From Oscillospiraceae bacterium (GTDB taxonomy: Bacteria; Bacillota; Clostridia; Oscillospirales; CAG-272): DNA of 32,773 nt. Where the stretch lies: NCBI GenBank assembly GCA_015063395.1, contig SVUF01000008.1, positions 1-32,773 of the forward strand. The letters are read 5' to 3'. Below the pieces are notes generated by a model. That model was not told where the DNA came from. It searched no databases and worked only from the letters and a program-made list of their open reading frames with translations. This document shows positions 17,999 through 25,107 of this stretch, one piece after another (the stretch's first letter is position 1; each line of letters begins with the position of its first letter). The translations under genes were made by a program, and so were the position numbers.

Positions 17999-18027
17999 AT
18001 TTTACTACAAATATATTTCTTTGTCAA
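17999..18027 (-). promoter_or_regulatory. Sigma-A-type promoter of the pil operon
   Basis: On the minus strand there is a perfect -35 TTGACA (18022-18027), a 17-bp spacer and -10 TAAAAT (17999-18004). The predicted start is near 17992, leaving a leader of about 100 nt before pilB. I looked in that leader for c-di-GMP-I/II riboswitch cores, as known upstream of some clostridial pil genes, and saw none. Confidence 0.8.
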
Positions 18028-18070
18028 GGCAGATTTTGAAATTTTACGTCTATTCCATATTTTTCTACAT

Positions 18071-18086
18071 AAAACACGCGTGTTTT
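18071..18086. promoter_or_regulatory. 16-bp perfect palindrome upstream of the pil promoter
   Basis: AAAACACGCGTGTTTT is a perfect inverted repeat with no spacer. It is centred about 54 bp upstream of the pil -35 hexamer, at a distance suited to an activator or repressor. The sequence matches no operator I can name with confidence. It might instead act as a short terminator-like stem for plus-strand transcripts, since T residues follow. Confidence 0.45.
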
Positions 18087-18326
18087 TTTGCCCTTCAACA
18101 TCATTTGTTCATATGATATATGTTTTCAATTAACAAACTATTTATTTTTCATTTTCAGTCACTTGGAGAAACAATTCTGCTCTTTCATGAAAGCCCAAGT
18201 TACCGCCCGAGTCTTTCTTATATTTCGCATTACCTCATAGCAGCCCTCGGCAGCAGGGGAAGCTGCTCCCATACCGGTGCGCCTTTTCATAATATTTCCA
18301 AGATTCAATAGCAAACAAATCTACAT
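18087..18326. other. Intergenic island of unknown nature upstream of the pil operon
   Basis: This stretch of about 240 bp has no recognisable gene. Its middle (18190-18285) is clearly more GC-rich than the flanks and can fold: AGCAGC (18239-18244) pairs with GCTGCT (18262-18267), with CCC/GGG inside. On the minus strand a 43-codon ORF (MKRRTGMGAASPAAEGCYEV...) ends at a TGA, and another frame is open for about 30 codons. It could be a small RNA, a dispersed intergenic repeat or a gene remnant. It matches no riboswitch I could recognise. Confidence 0.4.
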
Positions 18327-18375
18327 AAAAAAAGACTGTTGCCCCGGTTTTTCCATTACCCTTACAACAGTCTTT
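18327..18375 (-). terminator. Rho-independent terminator of the small membrane protein gene
   Basis: AAAGACTGTTG and CAACAGTCTTT form a perfect 11-bp stem with a 23-nt loop, followed on the minus strand by seven T residues. It lies 19 bp after the stop of the gene ending at 18394 and separates that gene from the pil operon. Confidence 0.85.
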
Positions 18376-18393
18376 ATTTATCTGATTTTCTAT

Positions 18394-18936
18394 TCAATCT
18401 TCCCCGTCTTCCTCATACATTCCGGAATACCTTTTGATCCTGCAGCTTATCTCCTCTGCCACTGCGGAATCAAAATCACAAAAGATCTCATACTCCGTTT
18501 CATAGACCTCATATCTGATAGCATACACTCTTTCAGGCATAAAATTGGCATATACATATTCCCTGCCTGCCAAGACCTTTCTTTTGGTCATTGCCTTTCT
18601 GTCGCCTTCTTCAATTCCTGTTATTTGTGTAAATTTCAATGTAAAGCTTTTGCCTGTTATATTATGATTTCCCTTTTCCGTATAGATATAAAGCTTGGGA
18701 TATGCGCTTATATCGTCGGGACGGTCATCGATGGCAACCACCACTCTGCCCGAAACGGCACTGCTCATATATACCGACAGAGCCGCCACCACAAAGCTTA
18801 CGCCCAAAAGCTGAAGCACCGAGCCGTATGGGATCTCAAGGCTTGAGGAAAACAGCAGCAGCACTCCCACAACACACAGTATTCCGATGATAAAAAATGG
18901 CTTTTTCTTATTTTGCTTTAAAATATACTTTTTCAT
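18394..18936 (-). CDS. Small two-TM membrane protein, unknown function
   Basis: I do not recognise this protein. The track start at 18954 is upstream of the ribosome binding site CGGAGAAG. ATG at 18936 gives 180 residues (MKKYILKQNKKKPFFIIGIL). Two TM helices near the N-terminus (FFIIGILCVVGVLLLFSSSL and VLQLLGVSFVVAALSVYMSS) form a hairpin, followed by a soluble C-terminal domain of about 110 residues with an acidic tail (YEEDGED). The soluble part looks alpha/beta, perhaps a PH-like fold, but I see no motif. It is a single-gene unit with its own terminator and a likely -10 (TATAAT) at 18988-18993. Confidence 0.75.
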   Translation of the reverse strand: MKKYILKQNKKKPFFIIGILCVVGVLLLFSSSLEIPYGSVLQLLGVSFVVAALSVYMSSAVSGRVVVAIDDRPDDISAYPKLYIYTEKGNHNITGKSFTLKFTQITGIEEGDRKAMTKRKVLAGREYVYANFMPERVYAIRYEVYETEYEIFCDFDSAVAEEISCRIKRYSGMYEEDGED

Positions 18937-18987
18937 ACGCTTCTCCGTTTTCATTTATTTTTTCACACTTTTCTGAATTTCGCATAA

Positions 18988-19013
18988 ATTATACTGATAG
19001 CTGTGGTACAGCT
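18988..19013 (-). promoter_or_regulatory. -10 box with an adjacent palindrome (possible operator)
   Basis: On the minus strand TATAAT (18988-18993) is preceded 5 bp upstream by the perfect inverted repeat AGCTGT-ACC-ACAGCT (18999-19013). The repeat would fall in the -10/-35 spacer. No good -35 hexamer is visible 17 bp upstream (GTAAGC), so the promoter may need an activator or use another sigma factor. The site lies between divergent genes and could serve both. Confidence 0.4.
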
Positions 19014-19068
19014 TACACCAATTATCATTATTTTTTGAAATTTTCAATATGAAAGTGAGGATATGTCT

Positions 19069-19311
19069 ATGGAAATAGATAGAAATAAGCTTGCCGCCCT
19101 GGCAAATCTTGATGATGCCGCCTTTGGCAACATAATTTATTCGGTGATCCTTGCCTCAGGAGGCAGTGAATCCGCCGCTCGCTCCGCCATGAGCTCAGCG
19201 CCCATAATCAAGGCAAAGCTCAAAAACGCCTCCGACAAGGAGCTTCGTCAGATCATTGGCTTTATCGGTGAAAAAAATGCCGCCGACATTTTGGGAAGGC
19301 TTGGTAAATGA
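19069..19311 (+). CDS. Small soluble protein, first gene of a three-gene cassette
   Basis: I cannot name this family. It has 80 residues from ATG 19069; the track start at 19063 sits only 2 nt from the GTGAGG ribosome binding site, so the second ATG is better placed. The sequence is alpha-helical and rich in Ala (SVILASGGSESAARSAMSSA) and has no TM or signal peptide. Its stop overlaps the next start (ATGA), showing translational coupling with the 142-residue gene. Confidence 0.75.
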   Translation: MEIDRNKLAALANLDDAAFGNIIYSVILASGGSESAARSAMSSAPIIKAKLKNASDKELRQIIGFIGEKNAADILGRLGK

Positions 19312-19736
19312 CCATGAGCGCTCCTGATCTTTCCTCAATTATCTCGGGGGTCCTTTCCAACCCCGAAATGCTTTCGGGAATCATGAACGCCGTGTCCGCC
19401 CTTGGCTCCTCGGGAATTGGGTCAATTTTGCAAAACACCCCAAAAAGCAATAATGACCCGCCTCCAACAGACTCTTCCCACGCCGACCGCCCTGCCGAAA
19501 CTCCCCAAAGCTCCGTTCTTGAAGCCTTTGCTCACAGAGGAAGCGATGCCGAGGGCGGCATCTCAAGCAAAGATCTCCCTCCTTCCCCTCTTGGCAATTC
19601 CTCCAAGGAGCGTCGTGCCTTGCTCTATGCCCTCAAGCCTTTTTTAGGGGAAAAACGCGGTGAAAAGATTGATTTCATTTTGAAGGTCCTGGCTCTTTTG
19701 GACACCGCAGAAAGCTTCAACAAATTCAAGCAATAA
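19308..19736 (+). CDS. Unknown protein with a disordered middle and conserved-looking C-terminal helix
   Basis: This protein has 142 residues (140 if ATG 19314 is used). The N-terminus (SSIISGVLSNPEMLSGIMNA) is helical. Residues about 45-95 are Pro/Ser-rich and probably disordered. The C-terminus (RALLYALKPFLGEKRGEKID, then FILKVLALLDTAESF) is an amphipathic helical pair that I associate with small uncharacterised clostridial proteins. There is no signal peptide or TM. It overlaps the upstream gene by 4 nt and is followed 13 bp later by the third cassette gene. Confidence 0.75.
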   Translation: MTMSAPDLSSIISGVLSNPEMLSGIMNAVSALGSSGIGSILQNTPKSNNDPPPTDSSHADRPAETPQSSVLEAFAHRGSDAEGGISSKDLPPSPLGNSSKERRALLYALKPFLGEKRGEKIDFILKVLALLDTAESFNKFKQ

Positions 19737-19749
19737 CGAGGTGAATATT

Positions 19750-20166
19750 TTGTACAGCCGAAAATTCAACGGTATTGGGGTTCTGCCCCCCGATTACAGC
19801 GGTGTTGCCCTGCGTCATGACACGGGGCAATCCCCCATGGATTCCTCAAAAAAAGAAGAAGAAAGAGATTCCGTGCCCTGTCACCCACGGCGTCCCGTTT
19901 TTGAAAACGACTCCTTTGACGACCAAACACCCTGCAAGGAACAGGATCCGCCCCAAAAGCCCCCTGAACGCCCAAATAAAACAGAGCATCAGGCTTACAA
20001 AGAAAAACGCTCTTCCCCTAACAGCAGTCAAGACAGCTCCCACGGGCGCACCTTTTCTCTTGAAGATATTATGCTGGCAGGTCTTCTGCTCCTTCTTATG
20101 AACGATGACAACGCTGACAACGGCTTACTGATCATTGTCGGTCTGCTTCTTCTTGTAGGTATGTGA
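19750..20166 (+). CDS. Unknown protein with hydrophobic, acidic C-terminal tail
   Basis: I do not recognise this family firmly. The GAGGTG motif at 19738-19743 overlaps the track's GTG start at 19741, so it better serves TTG 19750, giving 138 residues (MYSRKFNGIGVLPPDYSGVA). The middle is hydrophilic, charged and probably disordered (residues about 25-105). The last 35 residues form a hydrophobic hairpin, DIMLAGLLLLLMNDDNADNG then a second Leu/Val-rich stretch. That tail resembles membrane-associating ends of small uncharacterised Clostridia proteins. It is the last gene of the cassette before a terminator hairpin. Confidence 0.7.
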   Translation: MYSRKFNGIGVLPPDYSGVALRHDTGQSPMDSSKKEEERDSVPCHPRRPVFENDSFDDQTPCKEQDPPQKPPERPNKTEHQAYKEKRSSPNSSQDSSHGRTFSLEDIMLAGLLLLLMNDDNADNGLLIIVGLLLLVGM

Positions 20167-20179
20167 TATAAACAACAGA

Positions 20180-20205
20180 GGGCATCGACAACAGCATCGA
20201 TGCCC
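20180..20205. terminator. Bidirectional terminator hairpin between convergent genes
   Basis: GGGCATCGA and TCGATGCCC form a perfect 9-bp stem with an 8-nt loop. It lies 13 bp after the plus-strand cassette and 26 bp after the DUF3472 stop on the minus strand. T runs are modest on both sides (ATATTATTT and TGTTGTTTAT), so termination may be partial. Confidence 0.7.
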
Positions 20206-20231
20206 AGATATTATTTCAAGATCGCTCTGCG

Positions 20232-21473
20232 TCAGCAAGGCTTTTCAAGCGCTTCAAGATCGATCTCGGGCTTTGTGTATGCAGACTCGTCAAGTGTAAA
20301 CTTTGTTCCGAGTATGCTGTTTTCCGAGAAGAATCCGCAGTTGTTCAGATAGAAGTGATTGTCAACAATTCCTCCGCCGTAGTCCTGACGCTGTGCTCTT
20401 GATGCCGTCTGGTCTCCTGTAAGAGTCATCGTTGTAACAGGGAACCAACGTCCGCCCTTTGTCACTGCCCACTGATTTGAGAAATGCGCTCTGCGGAAAC
20501 GGTTTCCGTTTACATCAATGAAGCTTTCAAGGAATGAATACGGTCCCCTGAAATATGTTGTTGTTTCGGGACGGAGGAATGAGCAGAGAAGCTCCCACTT
20601 TCCGCTTTCGGGGAAGAAGAAATATCCTGTGAACTGTGTCTTGCCGTCACCTGTGGGAACTATATGGCAGAGGAACTTGTAGGTCTTGCCCGATTCCCAA
20701 TTGTAGTTGATATATGACTGTCCGCCCGAGCCTTCGTTTCCGAACTCGCCCGTTACTACCTGCGGATGCTTTTTCAGCACTCTTACCATTTTATCCTCGG
20801 GGATCTCTGCAGGGTTATCCGTATTATAGGGTGACCAGATCGAGAACAGAACCTTTCTCAGCCCTTCGTCGCAAACCTGCATTCCAAAGTATCCGCCGTG
20901 GAATCCGATTGCCATTCCGTATGTTCCGTGAGGGTCGTCGCCGGGATTGATGGTTACTTCATTGTAGAACCACTCAACATCGTCCCCCGCCTGTGAAATA
21001 TCGTATTTACAGTGAACTGACGGGCCTCTGCGGATCCAATAGAAATCGGGCTTATCGCTTACCTTTGCATAGGAAGCCATGTCCTCGTCCCCAAGTCCTT
21101 CAACCTTAATGGCTGCAGGAAACGCAAATACGTCGCCTTCCTTTGAAACGCCCTGTACCTTAACCTCGACATATCCCTTCTTTACATTCCATGTACCGAG
21201 AGTCACTTCCATGACGCCCTTTTCAATATTTACTGTGTTGGTTTCGTCTCCGATGCCTACCTTGATCACAGATGCCGCCTTGGTGGGCTCCGCCATCTGC
21301 ATTACAAGAGTTATCTCTGCATCCTTTGCAGGCTTGAAATATGCTCCGTATACATATTCACCGTTTGACCATTCTTCCCAACCCTCGGGAGTGATATTGT
21401 CTTCTTCGCTCTGAGCCTTATTCAAAATGAATGAGTTACCGCCAAGCAACAACTGAAAGAACTTGTTTTCCAT
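20232..21473 (-). CDS. DUF5077/DUF3472 domain protein
   Basis: In this 413-residue protein, residues about 25-140 resemble DUF5077, a beta-sandwich, possibly carbohydrate-related. Residues about 160-350 resemble DUF3472: YWIRRGPSVHCKYDI, AIGFHGGYFGMQV, FSIWSPYNTDNPAEIPEDKM, NYNWESGKTYKFL and TGYFFFPESGKWELLCSFLR. Members of this family are often secreted and linked to polysaccharide use, but the biochemical role is not established. No signal peptide is visible here (MENKFFQLLLGGNSFILNKA). The start at 21473 has a strong ACGGAGGAT site with 8-9 nt spacing. It has its own promoter, so it appears to be a single-gene unit. Confidence 0.85.
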   Translation of the reverse strand: MENKFFQLLLGGNSFILNKAQSEEDNITPEGWEEWSNGEYVYGAYFKPAKDAEITLVMQMAEPTKAASVIKVGIGDETNTVNIEKGVMEVTLGTWNVKKGYVEVKVQGVSKEGDVFAFPAAIKVEGLGDEDMASYAKVSDKPDFYWIRRGPSVHCKYDISQAGDDVEWFYNEVTINPGDDPHGTYGMAIGFHGGYFGMQVCDEGLRKVLFSIWSPYNTDNPAEIPEDKMVRVLKKHPQVVTGEFGNEGSGGQSYINYNWESGKTYKFLCHIVPTGDGKTQFTGYFFFPESGKWELLCSFLRPETTTYFRGPYSFLESFIDVNGNRFRRAHFSNQWAVTKGGRWFPVTTMTLTGDQTASRAQRQDYGGGIVDNHFYLNNCGFFSENSILGTKFTLDESAYTKPEIDLEALEKPC

Positions 21474-21526
21474 AATCTGTATCCTCCGTATATAAATATT
21501 ACAATATTTTATTGTTTCATAGAAAA

Positions 21527-21555
21527 ATTATATCACATACTGTCCAAAAACGCAA
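21527..21555 (-). promoter_or_regulatory. Extended -10 sigma-A promoter of the DUF3472 gene
   Basis: Minus strand: -35 TTGCGT (21550-21555), 17-bp spacer, TGA-TATAAT (consensus -10 at 21527-21532 with the TGn extension). The predicted start lies about 45 nt upstream of the ATG. Confidence 0.7.
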
Positions 21556-21587
21556 CAGCTTTTTTAAACTTTTTTATATTTTTTCAC

Positions 21588-22649
21588 TTATTTTTTCTGA
21601 CCGAACAAAAACGTGACCAAAACCTCCTCGGTGGGCTTGTTGCCGTCGTCATACTCTATAAAATTACAAACGGAATATCCCTTTTCCCATCCCGCCTTTT
21701 CGTTTTCCGACTGGCAGTAAACCGTGAGCTTATCCTTGTCACACATATAAAACGGGCTTTCTCCGTCTCTTACATATATATTCACAACGCTGTTTGGTAT
21801 GTACAGCCTTTCAAGCCCTGTGCAGCCTATAAATGCGTTTATATCTATTGTATCGATGGTATCGGGCACATCAAAGCTTTTCATTGACACGCATGCGGCG
21901 AATATGCTTTCGGGAAGCACACCGACTGCCCCTGTAAGATCAACACTTTCAAGACTTTTGCAGTTGTCAAACAAATGCTCCTCAAGAGTTTTCACTCCAC
22001 TCGGAAGCTTGAAGCTTTTGATGCTTTCGCACCTTGAATACACTGCCTTGCCTATTTTCTCAATTCCTTCATGCAACGGCGCTTCTCTAAGTTTAAAGCA
22101 CCCCGAAAATGTAAACTCCGAAATCTCCTTGACATCCTTTGACAAATAAAAGTCATACATTTCGCCGCACTCGTAAAATGCATACATTCCCATGGTGTCA
22201 ATTCCATCTGCAAGAGTTGCACAAAGCAGATTTGGGCATGATATGAAGGCATACGCCCCCACTTCCTTGATATCCCCCGACACGTATACATATTTTATCT
22301 TCTCGTTTCCATCAAATGCTCCCTCTCCGATGGCTGTGACCTTTTGCCCCTTGTGAGTTGAGCCAATATATAAAAACTCGTCCTTACATGATCCCATTCC
22401 CGAGACTGTAAGGGTTCCGTCCTCGTTTTCTTTATAAAGAAGACCCTCCGACGCCTTGGTCTTGTATGTCCTCTCCTTTCCGCATTCAACGCATACCGAT
22501 ACAAACTTGGTTTTCTTGCTCTCGCCCTTTTCTTCCTTCGTTGTCCACGCGCTCCAACAGCACTCGTCACTTTCGTTTATCCCACCGCGGCATCCCGCTA
22601 ACCCTGTCATCAAGGCTACGGCTAAAATCAGCACCACAATCCTCTTCAT
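21588..22649 (-). CDS. Surface lipoprotein with BspA-type leucine-rich repeats
   Basis: This 353-residue protein has a signal peptide with a clear lipobox (ALMTGLAGC, Cys20), so it is probably a membrane-anchored lipoprotein. A short region with CVECGKERTYKTKA resembles one CxxC repeat of the cohesin-like protein at the left edge. From about residue 105 there are roughly eight LRR_5 (PF13306) repeats of 22-24 residues, of the form GAFDGNEKIKYVYVSGDIKE, AFISCPNLLCATLADGIDTM, TFSGCFKLREAPLHEGIEKI. BspA-type LRRs usually bind other proteins or host surfaces. The ribosome binding site is AGGAGAAAA. No terminator is evident before the next promoter. Confidence 0.88.
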   Translation of the reverse strand: MKRIVVLILAVALMTGLAGCRGGINESDECCWSAWTTKEEKGESKKTKFVSVCVECGKERTYKTKASEGLLYKENEDGTLTVSGMGSCKDEFLYIGSTHKGQKVTAIGEGAFDGNEKIKYVYVSGDIKEVGAYAFISCPNLLCATLADGIDTMGMYAFYECGEMYDFYLSKDVKEISEFTFSGCFKLREAPLHEGIEKIGKAVYSRCESIKSFKLPSGVKTLEEHLFDNCKSLESVDLTGAVGVLPESIFAACVSMKSFDVPDTIDTIDINAFIGCTGLERLYIPNSVVNIYVRDGESPFYMCDKDKLTVYCQSENEKAGWEKGYSVCNFIEYDDGNKPTEEVLVTFLFGQKK

Positions 22650-22734
22650 TGTTTTTCTCCTGCTATTTATTTTTGTTCGTTTTCGTTTTTTACAGAGCTT
22701 TTCCCTGTTTTATAAATCTTATTAAAACACAAAA

Positions 22735-22771
22735 GGACTGTAAAAAACTCCTGTGAAATTTTTTACAGTCC
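22735..22771 (-). terminator. Rho-independent terminator after the VTC-DUF4956 pair
   Basis: GGACTGTAAAAAA and TTTTTTACAGTCC form a perfect 13-bp stem with an 11-nt loop, followed on the minus strand by TTTTGTGTTTT. It lies 18 bp after the DUF4956 stop. Confidence 0.85.
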
Positions 22772-22788
22772 CTACTGTCAAATTGATA

Positions 22789-23481
22789 TTAAAGCATATT
22801 GGCGTTCTGTTCGGGTTTTGTTGAGACTATATCAAGATTTCCGTTTCTTACTCTGATCTCGTCGATCATTTCCTTTTCGCTTACACCGGACTTCAGCTTT
22901 ATGTTATAGCTTATCTGATAAAGGCTTCCCATATTTGTAGTCTTGATTCTGATGACCTCGCGGCTTGTGGTATATTTGTCAAAAATATCGTCAAAAATAC
23001 CCTCAAAATCAAGTGACTCGGGCACTGTAATGCGAAGTGTTTTTACACGGCTGCTTTCTTTTCCGAGACTTGTGCATGAAACCACAAAGTTTACTGCAAC
23101 AACAATTATGGAGAACAGAACTGCATAGGCGATATATCCCGTACCAACAGTTACACCTGCAACAGTTGCCATGAATACATTCGTGATCTCTCTTGAGTTA
23201 CCGGGAATCGATCTGTATCTCACAAGATTGAAAAGACCCGCAATTGCAATTCCTGTTGTCAGGCTGTTTACAAGAAGGATCACCACTTCTACCACTACGG
23301 GCAGAGTAGCTATACTGATTATAAAATTACGGCTGCAATTATTGTTCTTGATTGCATATGAAAGTGCGATCACAATTCCTAACAAAATTGCAACTCCCGT
23401 ACAGATCAAAAATGTTTTAAGATCAACCTTTGCCGCTTCGTATGTAGACTGATCAAGTATGCTGTTAAATAACTTTTCCAT
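22789..23481 (-). CDS. DUF4956 membrane protein
   Basis: This has 230 residues from ATG 23481, which has GGAGGG at 5 nt; the track start at 23493 is upstream of that site. Three or four TM helices lie in residues 20-135 (TFLICTGVAILLGIVIALSY, FIISIATLPVVVEVVILLVN, YIAYAVLFSIIVVAVNFVVS). The family hallmark LFNLVRYRSIPGNSREI is between TM2 and TM3. A cytoplasmic alpha/beta domain of about 85 residues follows. DUF4956 genes usually neighbour VTC-domain genes, as here (46 bp downstream of one), suggesting a membrane partner or transport subunit for the polyphosphate polymerase-like enzyme. Confidence 0.9.
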   Translation of the reverse strand: MEKLFNSILDQSTYEAAKVDLKTFLICTGVAILLGIVIALSYAIKNNNCSRNFIISIATLPVVVEVVILLVNSLTTGIAIAGLFNLVRYRSIPGNSREITNVFMATVAGVTVGTGYIAYAVLFSIIVVAVNFVVSCTSLGKESSRVKTLRITVPESLDFEGIFDDIFDKYTTSREVIRIKTTNMGSLYQISYNIKLKSGVSEKEMIDEIRVRNGNLDIVSTKPEQNANML

Positions 23482-23527
23482 TATTCCCTCCATTAATTAC
23501 CTTTAATTACCTTGTTGGTCATGTTCG

Positions 23528-24289
23528 TTAGTCTTGTTTATCCTGTGTTTTTTTATCTGTTTTGCTCCTCAGATATGCTTTGTATCTGGGTTCATGTCCC
23601 ATTTTCATTCTGTAGGCATTTCCGTATTTTGAAAATGATGCAGGGTATATCTCTAATTCATCAAGGATCTTTGCAAACCACACAGGCATTGCGCCCGGGA
23701 TCTTCAGCTCCATGAGAACCACGTCATCGGGTAATATTTTGTTGCCATAGGAGCCAAGCCTTTGGTCAAGATCATAATCCCTCCAGGTGATATTCCTGTC
23801 AAATGTCAGTCTCAGCTCGTCGTCATCAGCCGATGTATATGACTGTCTGTCATAGGATATATACATCGCAGGGGCAAGACCCTCATAATATTTCAGCATC
23901 CACTCGATCTCCCTTGAGATCTGGCAATCCTTTTTGGGCGGACCTTCTTTTTTCATAAATTTCAGAGCCGTATCATACCTCATTCCGATCCTTCGTTTAT
24001 ACACGATGCCCTTGTATTTCTTTTTGATCTCACAGTACGCCTTGGTATCGTCATCGGGCGTAAAGTACGTCCGCAGCCTCAGCTTTTCCTTGTACACCAC
24101 GGGCTTGTCCATGCTTCGCCTTATGAGAACAAAGGATGGAGTATCAAAATATATATTCGAAATATTGCTCTCAAAGTATTTATCCTTCAGAAATCTGCCC
24201 TCTGTTTTTTCCATAAACGCCCGATACTTTTCAGCATCAAGAATGTACTTCACCTCATAGCGTTTCAAAAACAGATTTTTGCTTCCCAT
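23528..24289 (-). CDS. VTC-domain (polyphosphate polymerase-like) protein
   Basis: This 253-residue protein fits the VTC tunnel domain (PF09359), which in yeast Vtc4 makes polyphosphate from ATP. Basic and acidic tunnel residues are visible in order: KRYEVKYIL near the start, YKEKLRLRTY, CEIKKKYKGIVYKRR, AMYISYDRQSY, the metal-binding Glu of VLMELKIPG, and FSKYGNAYRMKMG near the end. There is no SPX domain or TM, as in other bacterial members; the adjacent DUF4956 protein may supply the membrane part. The ribosome binding site GGAG is 8 nt from ATG. CotH, which often accompanies this pair, is not next to it here. Confidence 0.88.
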   Translation of the reverse strand: MGSKNLFLKRYEVKYILDAEKYRAFMEKTEGRFLKDKYFESNISNIYFDTPSFVLIRRSMDKPVVYKEKLRLRTYFTPDDDTKAYCEIKKKYKGIVYKRRIGMRYDTALKFMKKEGPPKKDCQISREIEWMLKYYEGLAPAMYISYDRQSYTSADDDELRLTFDRNITWRDYDLDQRLGSYGNKILPDDVVLMELKIPGAMPVWFAKILDELEIYPASFSKYGNAYRMKMGHEPRYKAYLRSKTDKKTQDKQD

Positions 24290-24326
24290 CTCATCAACTC
24301 CAATCTTCTGTATATTCTAACTCTTT

Positions 24327-24340
24327 ATTGTGAACACAAT
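24327..24340. promoter_or_regulatory. Palindrome upstream of the VTC-DUF4956 unit
   Basis: ATTGTG-TT-CACAAT is a 14-bp inverted repeat about 40 bp upstream of the VTC start. Weak promoter-like hexamers (TTGTGT, TAGAAT) overlap or flank it without ideal spacing. It could be an operator controlling the VTC-DUF4956 pair. Confidence 0.35.
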
Positions 24341-24404
24341 ATGAACTTATGTTGAATTTTCGCTTCTCCGACTGATTTTTGAAGAATATTTTTGTTCAAA
24401 ATAG

Positions 24405-25091
24405 TCAATTATTCTCAATCATTATTTTGAGAACGGCATTTGATATGTTTGCCGCGTATTCCTTGAACCTTTCAAAATCCACATCTCCGCCCTCAAGCGT
24501 ATCGGAAACGGTTCTCAAAATTGTACACGGAACACCCGCAACATAGCACACCTGTGCAATTGAGGCGCCCTCCATTTCGCAAACCGACGCGCCAAACTCC
24601 TTTGCGATCATTTCCTTTTCGCCTCGAAGGCTCACAAAGCGGTCACCCGAGGCAACAATGCCCTTCATGACCTTTACGGTGTCCCCCTCGGCATCGATCT
24701 TTGTAACACCCTCAAGCTCAGGACATACGCAAGGAAGGGTCACAACATTGATCCCCGATATAAGTCCCTTGGGGTCTCCAAGCGCCGAGGTGTCCATGTC
24801 ATGCTGTACTGCTCCCGTTGCAATGAGGGCATCTCCGATCTCCATACCCTCAACAAGTGCGCCTCCAACTCCGCAGTTTACAATTCTGCAGGGCTTATAT
24901 TCATTTATCATAACAGTTGCGCACATGGCGGCAAACACCTTTCCTATGCCGCAAACCGCAATGACAACATCCTTTCCAAGCACCTTACCCGAGGTGAAGG
25001 GAATGCCCATTATATTTTTTGTCTCTTTATTTTCCATGACCGAAAGGATCTTTTTGCTTTCGATCTCCATTGCCGCTATAATTCCTATCAT
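24405..25091 (-). CDS. mtnN: 5'-methylthioadenosine/S-adenosylhomocysteine nucleosidase
   Basis: This 228-residue enzyme cleaves MTA and SAH to free adenine, clearing by-products of methylation, polyamine synthesis and radical SAM reactions. The family motifs are present: the N-terminal GIIAAMEIE with the catalytic Glu, AVCGIGKVFAAM, VNCGVGGAL for phosphate/ribose contacts, VCEMEGASIAQVCY for the ribose-binding Met-Glu pair, and RTVSDTLEGGD with the catalytic Asp. Length matches E. coli MtnN (232). Ribosome binding site AGAGG is 5 nt from the ATG. It lies 16 bp after the DUF2344 gene, so it is probably cotranscribed with the radical SAM pair. Confidence 0.95.
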   Translation of the reverse strand: MIGIIAAMEIESKKILSVMENKETKNIMGIPFTSGKVLGKDVVIAVCGIGKVFAAMCATVMINEYKPCRIVNCGVGGALVEGMEIGDALIATGAVQHDMDTSALGDPKGLISGINVVTLPCVCPELEGVTKIDAEGDTVKVMKGIVASGDRFVSLRGEKEMIAKEFGASVCEMEGASIAQVCYVAGVPCTILRTVSDTLEGGDVDFERFKEYAANISNAVLKIMIENN

Positions 25092-25107
25092 TTTTCCTCT
25101 TTATTCC

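Noticed and set aside
18120-18311. 63-codon plus-strand ORF in the intergenic island
   Set aside because: No ribosome binding site and no recognisable protein; the island is reported as unknown DNA instead.
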